In this document: one piece after another, positions 26,356 to 34,125 of the stretch
Position numbering within the stretch: position 1 is the stretch's first letter
Layout of the letters: each line of letters begins with the position of its first letter
Assembly (NCBI GenBank): GCA_965247915.1
Contig: OZ252048.1
Location: 2,356,001-2,420,000, forward strand
DNA length: 64,000 nt
Origin: JAKZRT01 sp965247915
GTDB taxonomy: Bacteria; Pseudomonadota; Alphaproteobacteria; Rhodobacterales; Rhodobacteraceae
Direction: 5' to 3'
The notes under the pieces: generated by a model
Databases searched by the model: none
What the model was told of the DNA's origin: nothing
Seen by the model: the letters and a program-made list of their open reading frames with translations, nothing else
Made by a program: the position numbers and the translations under genes

Positions 26356-26910
26356 TAGTGACAACGAGAAAACTGTGGTCTTTCAGGGCGTCGGGCACGG
26401 CTTTCCATGCCGCCTGTACGGCAGGTCCGAATTCCTGGGTACACCAAAGCGCGATGTCGGTGCGCCCTGCGGCCCATTCAGCGGCCAGTGCGAGATCCTC
26501 GTCGGTACCGTCTGTCACCACTTCGATCAGCGCGATGTTGCCCAGACTGGGCAAAGGATGTTCGAGCCGAACCATTGTACTGCTCGACCAATCAAAATCT
26601 GTCGCGACGGGCTAGGCGGTTTCGACTTCGACCTCATCGACACCGGTAACGTAACAACGAATTTCAGAGGAACCGCTCAGCTCGAATGACGGGAATTTCA
26701 CATCGGCAGGCACCACCCGGTGTCCCGCAATCAGATTCATAAGCTCGGTCTTGCCGGTTCCCGGAAGACCCAGAATGGCAATCCGCACAGGCGATGTCAG
26801 TCTGGCCAAGATCGCGTTGACGTGCAGACGGTGCAAGCGTCCCGCTGGCAATCGTCGCTTTAAGCTGCGCGACAATATGCTGTTCTGAATCGCCCCCGGC
26901 GGTCATAAGC

Positions 26911-27840
26911 TCAGCTGCCCCGCATCTTGCCACCCCTGAACGACAGAGGTTGCTCGTTTCCATCCGGCGTTCCGTTCGCGGCGCGCCCGTATTCGGCACC
27001 GGGGCGAGGGCTATCATCCCAAGCCACGTTAAAGTCTGCGTCGCTCTCGGTCATCGCGTGGCATTTAATTACGGAAAACGACACGTTGTCCTGGTCCGGA
27101 TCGTTAAGGGCTGTCAATTCGTCAAGCAATGCCTGCGCGGTGTCGTCGGCATTTTCATCCAACATGATGCCAAGAACGTCTTGAATCTGCGGGTCCGTCA
27201 GAAACTGAAGACCATCGCTGGCCAGGATCAGGGTGTCCCCGTCTTGCAATTGAAAGGATTCTTCCGGGCAATCGACCCGCTCGATCTCGCCTCCGATCAG
27301 CACCGAAGTCAGGCAATTGCGGTCGGGATGCGTGCGCCCAACCTCTGGGTCCATCATGCCCGAGCGAACCATGAAATCGATCTGCGGGGCCAGCGAGTGA
27401 TCTTCGTTCAGTTGCGACAGTTCACCGTCGCGGAAGATGAACAGCGGCGAATCTCCGACCGATATCCAATGCATCTTGTCCTGTATGAAAACCGTGGCCA
27501 CCAGGGTCGACCCCATCCCGCGGGCATCAGGGTTGGTATCAGTATGTGCCTTGACACAGTAGTTGGCCGCATTGGTCGCATCCGCCAGAATTTGGGCCGT
27601 ATTTTCCAGGAATGTGTCGCGATTGCCGCTTTGCAGTTTGAGTTCGCTGAATACCTCGGTCACCACAATCTTGCTGGCAATATCGCCTGCCGCGTGACCG
27701 CCCATGCCATCGGCCAGCACGGCATATCCAAACCCGGCCCCAAGCGGGAAATCCGTGGCCAACGCGTCTTCCTGATAATCCCGGCGTCCGACACCCAGAA
27801 CAGAAGCTACGTCAAACCTGATGTCAGGCGATTGCTGCAT
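26911..27840 (-). CDS. PP2C-family Ser/Thr protein phosphatase
   Basis: A 309-residue metal-dependent phosphatase that would remove phosphate from Ser/Thr residues, here most likely those set by the kinase two genes upstream. PP2C motifs appear in order: GRRDYQEDALATD near residue 18, VLADGMGGHAAGD near 40, the SVGDSPLFIF strand near 130, HSLAPQID, and LILASDGLQFLTD near 212, followed by DNVSFSVIKC near 275. The start lies within the end of the FHA gene (17-base overlap), so the two are coupled; an ATG at 27858 is an alternative. The C-terminal 45 residues are polar and disordered. This is the T6SS PppA-type fold but without T6SS genes around. Confidence 0.88.
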   Translation of the reverse strand: MQQSPDIRFDVASVLGVGRRDYQEDALATDFPLGAGFGYAVLADGMGGHAAGDIASKIVVTEVFSELKLQSGNRDTFLENTAQILADATNAANYCVKAHTDTNPDARGMGSTLVATVFIQDKMHWISVGDSPLFIFRDGELSQLNEDHSLAPQIDFMVRSGMMDPEVGRTHPDRNCLTSVLIGGEIERVDCPEESFQLQDGDTLILASDGLQFLTDPQIQDVLGIMLDENADDTAQALLDELTALNDPDQDNVSFSVIKCHAMTESDADFNVAWDDSPRPGAEYGRAANGTPDGNEQPLSFRGGKMRGS

Positions 27841-29380
27841 GACCCGTTTCGCCCCCATGACTGGCTGTCCAGTTAAAGTCACCACCACAAAGAGCCGTGA
27901 ACCGCAGCGTGGTCTCTCCAATTCGGATGACGTCTCCGTCAGAAAGTTCTTCGGTGCTCAGAACAGGTTTGTCGTTCAGCCGCACAATATTGGATTTGCC
28001 GCCGTGACCAAGATAGAATTTGTTCTGTTCGTCATCGAAGGCGACCGAGGCGTGATTGTTGCGCGAAATAGACGTGTCGCCGAAATTAAGCCGCACCGCC
28101 TGATCCTCGCCCCTGCCGATCAGGGATACGCCTGCATGCAGGCTGAAGGATGAACCGCGTCCTGATCCTTGGACAACGACAAACCACCCAACAGGGAATT
28201 GGTCGGTCTGCGTCGGCTGATTGCTCTCGACGTCAAAGATGTCTTTGTCATCTGGCGCGCCTGGCTTAAAGCCGAGCAGGCGGGTCTTGATGCGGCCGGC
28301 ACGTTGCCCCTCCGGTCCTGCGGCTGGCGCCGGCACTTCGCCAATGGACGACAGATCCACATCGCTTTCGATCTGAGGTTCGGCCGCCTTGGCCGCGGCG
28401 GCGGCTTCCATCAGTGACTGGATCGTCGCGCTGTCATCTTGGCTGGTGTCCTCGATTTCTGGACTTTCTGGCGCTTCGACCGCATCCGCCTCGGCAATTT
28501 CGGTCTGCAAATGCGGTGTGTCGGCCACCTCGGCGAGGTCTATTTTTTTCGCCGCAATATTCGTTTCCGGCACTACCGCGGTCAATTCTTCGGCTGCTTT
28601 CGTAGGTTCGTTGGCAGCTGGTTCGGTGGCGGGCTTACGCGAATCTCCCAATTCGCTGAATTGCTGGCTCAGCGCCCGGGAAGTTGGCCGGGTCACCGGC
28701 CGCGACACCGGGCGATAGGATTCCAGATCGCTGCGCGTTGGTCCGGGTGCCGGCGTGGGTGCGGGGGCGGGTGCCGGGGCGGCATCCCTGCTCACCAGTT
28801 CTTCGTCATTTGGAACATCGCTCCACATTTTCTTACGCAGCTTCATCGCGCGCTGAATGTCATCTTCCGATATTTCGGGCAAAGGCGTGCCCGCCTCGTC
28901 TTCGACAATGTCTTCAAAGCTCGGCGCAGTTTCTCCGGGCGCCGGCACGTTTTCTTCGTCCTCGCCGGTTGTGTCCCAAGTGGGCTCGGTGTCATCCACG
29001 GCGAGGTCCGCGGCATTTTCCTGCGCGTCCAGCGTTTCGCCGTCAATCTCTTCGTCGAAACCCGCGTCAAAGTCTTCGTCCCACGCTTCGTCGTCCAAAA
29101 TTTCGTCATCAACTTCGGCGAAATCAATTTCGCCATCAGCGTCTTCGAAAACCACGCCTTCGTTGGATGCGTAGCCATCGTCGTCTTCGAACCCGGCTTT
29201 TTCTTCAAAACGTGCCCCGTCATCAAAATCGCTATCAGCCTCGGAAGTTTGGGCCAGGCGCTCGTGAAGACCGCGCAGGGTTTCCTGGTCATTTTCCAGA
29301 CCCTCTATGTCGATCTCTTGACCGTCTGCCGACTGTTTCCGACTGGATTTCCCAGAAATCATATCGCGAAGAAAGCTCAT
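27824..29380 (-). CDS. FHA-domain protein with long acidic low-complexity region
   Basis: A 518-residue phosphothreonine-binding adaptor. The first 370 residues are very acidic and repetitive (for instance DDEAWDEDFDAGFDEEID near residue 95, a PAPAPAPTPAPGP run near 205) and probably unfolded. The C-terminal 110 residues form an FHA domain: VSLIGRGEDQ, then TSISRNNHASV (the Ser and His that hold the phosphothreonine), then RLNDKPV and DVIRIGETTLRF. It overlaps the kinase stop as ATGA and the phosphatase start by 17 bases, so kinase, reader and eraser are translated in sequence. The threonines in the acidic tail are plausible kinase targets. Confidence 0.88.
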   Translation of the reverse strand: MSFLRDMISGKSSRKQSADGQEIDIEGLENDQETLRGLHERLAQTSEADSDFDDGARFEEKAGFEDDDGYASNEGVVFEDADGEIDFAEVDDEILDDEAWDEDFDAGFDEEIDGETLDAQENAADLAVDDTEPTWDTTGEDEENVPAPGETAPSFEDIVEDEAGTPLPEISEDDIQRAMKLRKKMWSDVPNDEELVSRDAAPAPAPAPTPAPGPTRSDLESYRPVSRPVTRPTSRALSQQFSELGDSRKPATEPAANEPTKAAEELTAVVPETNIAAKKIDLAEVADTPHLQTEIAEADAVEAPESPEIEDTSQDDSATIQSLMEAAAAAKAAEPQIESDVDLSSIGEVPAPAAGPEGQRAGRIKTRLLGFKPGAPDDKDIFDVESNQPTQTDQFPVGWFVVVQGSGRGSSFSLHAGVSLIGRGEDQAVRLNFGDTSISRNNHASVAFDDEQNKFYLGHGGKSNIVRLNDKPVLSTEELSDGDVIRIGETTLRFTALCGGDFNWTASHGGETGHAAIA

Positions 29381-30678
29381 TGGTTTGCCTCATGTTGACG
29401 ACTTTGTTCCACGTCGTTCGCGGCGCCGTCGCGCCTGAACGTCAAATTAAACAACCGCAGGATCAGCGACGTGGTTCGGGTGCTGCCATTGGTTCGAACT
29501 TCGGGTTCAATCGGTATCGTGCTTTCGTTCAGGCGGGCACGCACAAATTCTGGCGGTTGCGAACGAAGCTCTGGGTTTTTGCTGTTGCGGCGCAGGCTGA
29601 TCGGCTTGGGATCAATCGGTTTTGGCGTCACTGACTGCGGTTTGATCGGGTGCGTTTTGGGTGAATTTGCCACTGCCTCGTTGGTTTCGGCAACCAGCAG
29701 ACTAATCGAGCTTTCCAATTTTTTGTCGTTTTGCGCCTCGACAAGTTTAGCGCGGCGGCGTTTGACGGTGTCGATCCGCTCGATCCATTCATCGGCGCCT
29801 TGCAAACGATCCTGCGGAAAAACATTCATCGCGATGTCGATCGCGCTGAGGAAAAATTCGTCGTAGCCCGGGATCGTCCGGCTGGAAAGCGGCACGTAGG
29901 GGTCGTCTTTGCCCGATGCGATCGCTGCGACCCGGCGCTGCGCATTGGGCGGCGTCTTGCCGGTGATGACATGGTAGAATGTGGCGGCCAGTGAATAGAG
30001 GTCGGACGAGGCATTTTGTTCGCTGCCAGCCAGATAAAATTCCTGTGGCGAATAGCCATCTTTGACCACATGGATGGACGACAATATGCGGCTCGCGCGG
30101 GTCGCCTCTTCGCGGGCCGCGCCGAAATCGATCAGGATCGGCTCCCGATCGGCGTCCATCAATATGTTGTCGGGCGAAATATCGCGGTGCAAAATGTCGT
30201 GGCTGTGAATATAGGCCACCGCGCTCAGCAACTTGGTCACCACCGCTTTTACATCTCTGGGCTCCAACCGCGCCTGGACATGCTCAATCGTGTCCATCAG
30301 GTCATAGCCCTGAACATAATCAAGCGCCATGTAGGCCGTCTCGTTGTCTTCAAAGACCTGGTGAATGCCCACGATGTGAGGGTGCTTGAGTTTCGACAGC
30401 CTGCGGGCCTCTTGACCAAAAAGCGAAACCACCGAGCTGAACTCGTCCTGATTTGTGCGGCTGCGCGCGCGCACCACGTTGCGGGTGCGGCAGCACATCG
30501 TGCTGGGGAAACATTCCTTGATGACAACAATGCGTTCAAGGCTGTCGCGCGCAAGATAGGTAATGCCAAAGCCGCCTGCGTTCAGGAAACTTTCGATCGT
30601 GTATTGCCCGTGCAAAAGGACCGTGCCAGGCTCTAATGCGTCACTCGGGATCTCGGCGCTGTTTTCGTCCACACGCAT
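29377..30678 (-). CDS. Hanks-type Ser/Thr protein kinase
   Basis: A soluble 433-residue kinase. Its glycine-rich loop is NAGGFGITYLARD near residue 34, with the lysine in VVIKECFP near 51. The catalytic loop HRDISPDNIL is near 164, DFGAAREE (DFG) near 183, and the activation-segment end DGYSPQEFYLAGS near 208. The domain ends near residue 300, and the rest is a charged linker and proline/basic region without a membrane helix, unlike receptor kinases. This type resembles PpkA/PknA-like kinases linked to FHA proteins. It is the first gene of the 30.7-19.2 kb operon. The ATG at 30678 is preferred, with 30720 possible; neither has a strong ribosome binding site. Confidence 0.88.
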   Translation of the reverse strand: MRVDENSAEIPSDALEPGTVLLHGQYTIESFLNAGGFGITYLARDSLERIVVIKECFPSTMCCRTRNVVRARSRTNQDEFSSVVSLFGQEARRLSKLKHPHIVGIHQVFEDNETAYMALDYVQGYDLMDTIEHVQARLEPRDVKAVVTKLLSAVAYIHSHDILHRDISPDNILMDADREPILIDFGAAREEATRASRILSSIHVVKDGYSPQEFYLAGSEQNASSDLYSLAATFYHVITGKTPPNAQRRVAAIASGKDDPYVPLSSRTIPGYDEFFLSAIDIAMNVFPQDRLQGADEWIERIDTVKRRRAKLVEAQNDKKLESSISLLVAETNEAVANSPKTHPIKPQSVTPKPIDPKPISLRRNSKNPELRSQPPEFVRARLNESTIPIEPEVRTNGSTRTTSLILRLFNLTFRRDGAANDVEQSRQHEANQ

Positions 30679-30872
30679 TTTGCTCGTGGCTCTCTCATTT
30701 CCTTGACGCCGGACCAACATTTGGGTCCGTTATTTACGCCGGCCTGCTCGATCCGGGCGCGATATTCCGCTTACCCTGAAACTCAATTTCACTTCGAATA
30801 CACAAGCGATCACTGACGGACTCGGTTCAGAGCCTCTGGCACGCTGCCGTGCTAGTGTGAAATTTGGCCAAT

Positions 30873-30914
30873 ATTATGGCGACAAGGGGTTTTATTATGG
30901 CGACAAGGGGTTTT
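30873..30914 (+). repeat. exact 21-base tandem duplication
   Basis: Two head-to-tail identical copies, 30873-30893 and 30894-30914, each beginning ATTATGGCGACAAGGGG and ending TTTT. Twenty-one bases is two turns of DNA, so duplicated protein-binding sites would lie on the same face. It lies about 200 bases from each of the flanking start codons. Confidence 0.9.
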
Positions 30915-31069
30915 GTTTCCAAAACGGAAAGAAACCATTCGCGCTATGATCAAAGTGTGGTCCGAGGCTTGGGACTGTTTTTGAACCTGTCGCGTCATTT
31001 TGGTCCGGTTTTGGTCTGCCAAGTTTCCATTTGAGTTTTGAGAATTTCTGGTTAAACTCCGGCTACCTG

Positions 31070-31087
31070 TACCAAATTGGTACCAAT
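31070..31087. promoter_or_regulatory. nested palindrome, candidate operator of amtB
   Basis: TACCAAATTGGTACCAAT contains two overlapping perfect dyads: TACCAA-A-TTGGTA and ATTGGTACCAAT. It ends 29 bases before the amtB start codon, where a repressor would block transcription. The half-site TTGGTA also occurs in front of the gntR gene at 55793, so the same regulator could bind both; this link is inference. Confidence 0.45.
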
Positions 31088-31116
31088 CAATGTCGCGGGA
31101 CACGACAGGAGAAATC

Positions 31117-32508
31117 ATGGAAGAGCAACTTGCTGAACTTGCCGCCAAGCTTGTGGCGCTGGAAGGAAAGGCGGCCGTGACCAACACGGTCTTCGCCGAG
31201 ACCTATTATTATCTATCAATTCCGCTGATGATACTCATCCACGCAGGCTTTCTGGCCTACGAGATGGGTGCTTCGCGGATGAAAAACGTCCTGTCATCGG
31301 GCGTCAAAAACATCTTGGCCTTCGCCTTTATGGTGCCGACCTTTTACTTCTTTGGTTGGTGGGTTTACTGGGCGTTCCCGACAGGGATTCCAGGTGCACC
31401 GGGGTTCTATGAGATTTCCGGTCTGGCCTACGCCAATGCAATTGCATTGGGATGGGGAGAATCGGCTCAGTACATGGGGCCAAACATCGCGGATAACGCT
31501 TCTGGCGTGTTCTGGGGTGCCTTTACAATGTTTGCGGCCACCACCGCCTCGATCATGTCGGGCGCGGTTATCGAGCGCATTCAAACCGTCGGATTTGTGA
31601 TCCTGGCCATAGTGCTTGGCTCGTTTGCCTGGGTTGTCGCCGCCGCTTGGGGCTGGCACGCCGATGGTTGGCTGGTCCAGAATTGGGGCTTTCATGACTT
31701 TGGCGCTGCTGGTGTCGTGCACGTTATTGCCGGTTTCTTTGCGCTTGGCATTCTGATGCACCTTGGCCCACGGATCGGCAAGTTCAACGCCGATGGCTCG
31801 ACCAACCATATCGCCGGGCATAACCTGCCGCTGACAGCGGTCGGGCTGATGCTGATCATAGCCGGTTTCTGGGGCTTCCTGATGGCCTGTATGATCGTGC
31901 CGGGCGAGGCCTGGTCGTGGTTTGGCAATAAGTTCTCGTCGATCTACGGCACGCCGATGACGCTGAGCGCGATTGCGTTCAACATCCTGATGGGGATGGC
32001 GGGCGGAACCATCGGCGCCTGGTTGATGACCCGTGATCCGTTCTGGATGATGTCGGGCATGCTGGCCGGGATAATCTCCACGGCAGCGGGTCTAGACATC
32101 TACTTTCCGGGGCTGGCGTTTGTGGTGGCCTTCGGCGCTGGCGCAGGTCTCAAGTGGGCCGCTGGAATCATCGAAAAAATGGGCATCGACGACGCGGTTG
32201 GCGCGGTTACCGTGCACGGCACGATGGGCGTCTATGGTTTGGTGATGCTGGGTATTTTCGCATCAGGCTTCCCGGCGCTGCAGGGCGAAGTCGGCGTAGC
32301 GACGATCAGTCTGGTTGGCCAGATTGTCGGCGCCATTACCTGCGTTCTTGTGGGATTTGTTCCAGGGTATCTGGTCGCGGGCTTGCTGAAAATGATGGGC
32401 ATGTTGCGCGTACCAGAGGCCGCCGAAATCGCTGGTCTTGATCCGACTAAAGTCGCCTCGGCGGCTTATCCGGAAGGCATCCCCGCTTCTGCCACGCCGG
32501 CAGAGTAA
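31117..32508 (+). CDS. amtB: ammonium transporter, Amt family
   Basis: A 463-residue inner-membrane channel for ammonium/ammonia with about eleven helices. Pore and gate features visible are the Trp/Asp-rich GWHADGWLVQNWGFHDFGAAGVVHVI segment region (quoted in parts: GFHDFGAAGVVH holds the first pore histidine) and TVHGTMGVYGL (second pore histidine), plus AGHNLPLTAVG. AGGAGA precedes the ATG at 31117. In methylated-amine gene sets an amt gene often accompanies gmaS, where it recovers ammonium or moves methylammonium. It is followed by a 56-residue membrane peptide and a strong terminator. Confidence 0.93.
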   Translation: MEEQLAELAAKLVALEGKAAVTNTVFAETYYYLSIPLMILIHAGFLAYEMGASRMKNVLSSGVKNILAFAFMVPTFYFFGWWVYWAFPTGIPGAPGFYEISGLAYANAIALGWGESAQYMGPNIADNASGVFWGAFTMFAATTASIMSGAVIERIQTVGFVILAIVLGSFAWVVAAAWGWHADGWLVQNWGFHDFGAAGVVHVIAGFFALGILMHLGPRIGKFNADGSTNHIAGHNLPLTAVGLMLIIAGFWGFLMACMIVPGEAWSWFGNKFSSIYGTPMTLSAIAFNILMGMAGGTIGAWLMTRDPFWMMSGMLAGIISTAAGLDIYFPGLAFVVAFGAGAGLKWAAGIIEKMGIDDAVGAVTVHGTMGVYGLVMLGIFASGFPALQGEVGVATISLVGQIVGAITCVLVGFVPGYLVAGLLKMMGMLRVPEAAEIAGLDPTKVASAAYPEGIPASATPAE

Positions 32509-32532
32509 CGCTAATCTTGAAAGGACGACAGA

Positions 32533-32703
32533 ATGGGATATCCATACGCAGAAGCAACCTGGGACCTTGCTGACGGCGCCATGTTTATGGGCGCAGGCGG
32601 CGCTGCTCCGTTTATCTACACGCTAGTCGCAATCGCGGTTTGCGTTTGGGCTCTGTGGAGCGGCAACCGCAAAGAGCACGCGAAGTACAACAAGGTCGAG
32701 TAA
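32533..32703 (+). CDS. 56-residue single-pass membrane peptide next to amtB
   Basis: Reads MGYPYAEATWDLADGAMFMG, then a hydrophobic helix (FIYTLVAIAVCVWALWSG, residues 27-44) and a charged tail (NRKEHAKYNKVE). AAGGACGACAGA stands before the ATG and the gene is 24 bases after amtB, within the same transcript, which ends at the terminator 26 bases later. Small proteins of this style next to amt genes seem to recur in Rhodobacterales methylamine clusters (from memory). A subunit or regulator of the ammonium channel is a fair hypothesis. Confidence 0.75.
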   Translation: MGYPYAEATWDLADGAMFMGAGGAAPFIYTLVAIAVCVWALWSGNRKEHAKYNKVE

Positions 32704-32728
32704 AGATTGCATAAATGAAAGACTGCTC

Positions 32729-32758
32729 GGGCCGCCTCAGATGGCGGCCCTTGCTTTT
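32729..32758 (+). terminator. Rho-independent terminator after the amtB unit
   Basis: An eight-pair perfect stem GGGCCGCC/GGCGGCCC with a six-base loop, followed by TTGCTTTT. It separates amtB and its small partner from the gmaS-like gene, so the latter needs its own promoter in the 60 bases that remain. Confidence 0.9.
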
Positions 32759-32817
32759 GTGCGGCTGCTCATTCAAGAAATCGGCAGTTTTCACTTCGAA
32801 TGGACGAGCTGCCTAAC

Positions 32818-34125
32818 ATGCCCAAAGACCTTAAAAAATACGCCGCCGACAACGGCATCAAATTCTTCCTGTTCAACTTCACCGATCTCTTTGGCGTCCA
32901 ACGGGCCAAATTGGTGCCGGCCACCGCAGTGGACGCGATGCAGAAATCGGGGGCAGGGTTTGCCGGGTTCGCCACCTGGCTGGATATGACGCCGGCGCAT
33001 CCGGATATGTTCGTGATGCCCGACGCTGCGAGCGTCATCCAGCTGCCTTGGAAACCCGAGGTCGCCTGGGTCGCCGGTGATCCATGGATGCAAGGCGCGC
33101 CGGTCGCCCAGGCCCCGCGCAATATTCTGAAATCGCTGACCGCCCGAGCCGCGACGCGAGGCATGACCCTGATGACCGGCGTCGAGCCCGAATTTCACCT
33201 GATCGCGGCGGATGGTTCGGACATTTCCGACGCCCGCGATATTCAGGAAAAGCCGTGCTACGACCAATCGGCCCTGATGCGCCGCTACGATGTGATCGCC
33301 GATATTTGCCAGACCATGATCGATCTGGGCTGGGGGCCCTATCAGAACGACCACGAAGACGCCAACGGCCAATTCGAGATCAACTGGGACTATTCCGAAT
33401 GCGTGACCACCGCCGACCGGATGGCGTTCTTCAAGTTCATGGTCAAATCGATCGCCGAAAACCACGGGCTGCGCGCCACTTTCATGCCCAAGCCCTTTGC
33501 CCGGCTCACCGGCAATGGCTGCCATGTGCATATCTCGCTCTGGAACCGCGACCAATCCGCGAACCTGTTTGCCGATGATGACGACGAAATGGGGCTGTCG
33601 CCCGCCTGTTACCACTTCTTGGGTGGCATAATGAAACACGCAGCCGGGCTTTGCGCGATCACCAATCCGGCGGTCAATTCCTACAAACGCATCAACGCGC
33701 CGGCCACCACGTCGGGCGCCACCTGGTCGCCGTCGTCGATCACCTACGGCGGCAACAACCGCACCCATATGGTGCGCATCCCCGATCCGGGGCGGATCGA
33801 GTTCCGGCTGGCCGACGGGGCCGCCAACCCCTATCTTCTGATGGCGGGCATTCTGGCCGCCGGGCTTGACGGCATCGACAACAAAACCGACCCCGGCAAG
33901 CGGCTGGAAATCGATATGTACGCCGAACCGCACAAGGCGCGCGGCGCGGGAAAATTGCCGCTGAACCTGCTTGACGCGCTGCGCGCGTTTCAACGCGATA
34001 AGGCGCTGACCGGGGCCATGGGGGACGAATTTGCCAAGGGCTATGTCAAGCTGAAAACCGCGGAATGGAACAGCTATATGCACCATCTCAGCGGCTGGGA
34101 GCGCGACCATACGCTGGACTGCTGA
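32818..34125 (+). CDS. gmaS: gamma-glutamylmethylamide synthetase / type III glutamine synthetase-like
   Basis: A 435-residue ATP-dependent amide ligase of the glutamine-synthetase superfamily. The family known as GlnT or GmaS makes gamma-glutamylmethylamide from glutamate and methylamine. The beta-grasp domain (FNFTDLFGVQRAKLVPA) is followed by the catalytic barrel with metal ligands in TGVEPEFHLI, NDHEDANGQFEIN and GNGCHVHISLW, and the ATP/glutamate loop region RIPDPGRIEFRLADGAANPYL. Length and the CYDQSALMRRY segment match GmaS/GlnT better than classical GlnA. The location between amtB and the TMA genes supports methylamine as substrate. The ATG at 32818 (MPKDLKKY) is favoured over 32800. 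The stop overlaps the P450 start by one base. Confidence 0.72.
   Translation: MPKDLKKYAADNGIKFFLFNFTDLFGVQRAKLVPATAVDAMQKSGAGFAGFATWLDMTPAHPDMFVMPDAASVIQLPWKPEVAWVAGDPWMQGAPVAQAPRNILKSLTARAATRGMTLMTGVEPEFHLIAADGSDISDARDIQEKPCYDQSALMRRYDVIADICQTMIDLGWGPYQNDHEDANGQFEINWDYSECVTTADRMAFFKFMVKSIAENHGLRATFMPKPFARLTGNGCHVHISLWNRDQSANLFADDDDEMGLSPACYHFLGGIMKHAAGLCAITNPAVNSYKRINAPATTSGATWSPSSITYGGNNRTHMVRIPDPGRIEFRLADGAANPYLLMAGILAAGLDGIDNKTDPGKRLEIDMYAEPHKARGAGKLPLNLLDALRAFQRDKALTGAMGDEFAKGYVKLKTAEWNSYMHHLSGWERDHTLDC

Larger units (their letters stand above)
24560..26906 (-). pseudogene. GTPase 1, broken by IS630, a stop codon and two frameshifts
   Basis: Reconstruction from ATG 26906 to TAG 24560 without the IS gives 392 codons. 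The parts are MTAGGDSEQHIVAQLKA, then (after an extra G in the run at 26841-26843) the P-loop ILGLPGTGKTELMNL. An in-frame amber at 26612-26614 follows VEVETA. G4 is VVTKADLL, split by the IS between T and K. A G8-to-G7 loss at 24771-24777 then separates EMDELGG from the true tail (CSETLDHLVENSAA ... YAVKAAA). The start lies four bases after the phosphatase stop. The two G-run shifts could be assembly errors, but the amber codon and the IS cannot. Confidence 0.82.
30679..31116. other. divergent promoter region between the kinase operon and amtB
   Basis: This 438-base gap separates two divergent operons. It contains an exact 21-base tandem duplication (30873-30914), an AT-rich stretch just before amtB and the palindrome at 31070-31087. 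A plus-strand frame at 30876-31034 (about 52 codons) is created by the repeat and has no recognisable features, so I do not call it a gene. Confidence 0.6.

Noticed and set aside
28439..29634. Long plus-strand frames opposite the FHA gene
   Set aside because: They mirror the repetitive acidic region of the FHA protein; composition is phenylalanine/arginine/proline-rich nonsense.
26911..30678. Type VI secretion locus
   Set aside because: Kinase, FHA and phosphatase resemble the T6SS phospho-switch, but no TssB/C, Hcp, VgrG, ClpV or TssJLM-like protein is nearby.
30876..31034. Plus-strand frame starting in the 21-base repeat
   Set aside because: No ribosome binding site, no hydrophobic or family pattern, and it exists only because the repeat length is a multiple of three.
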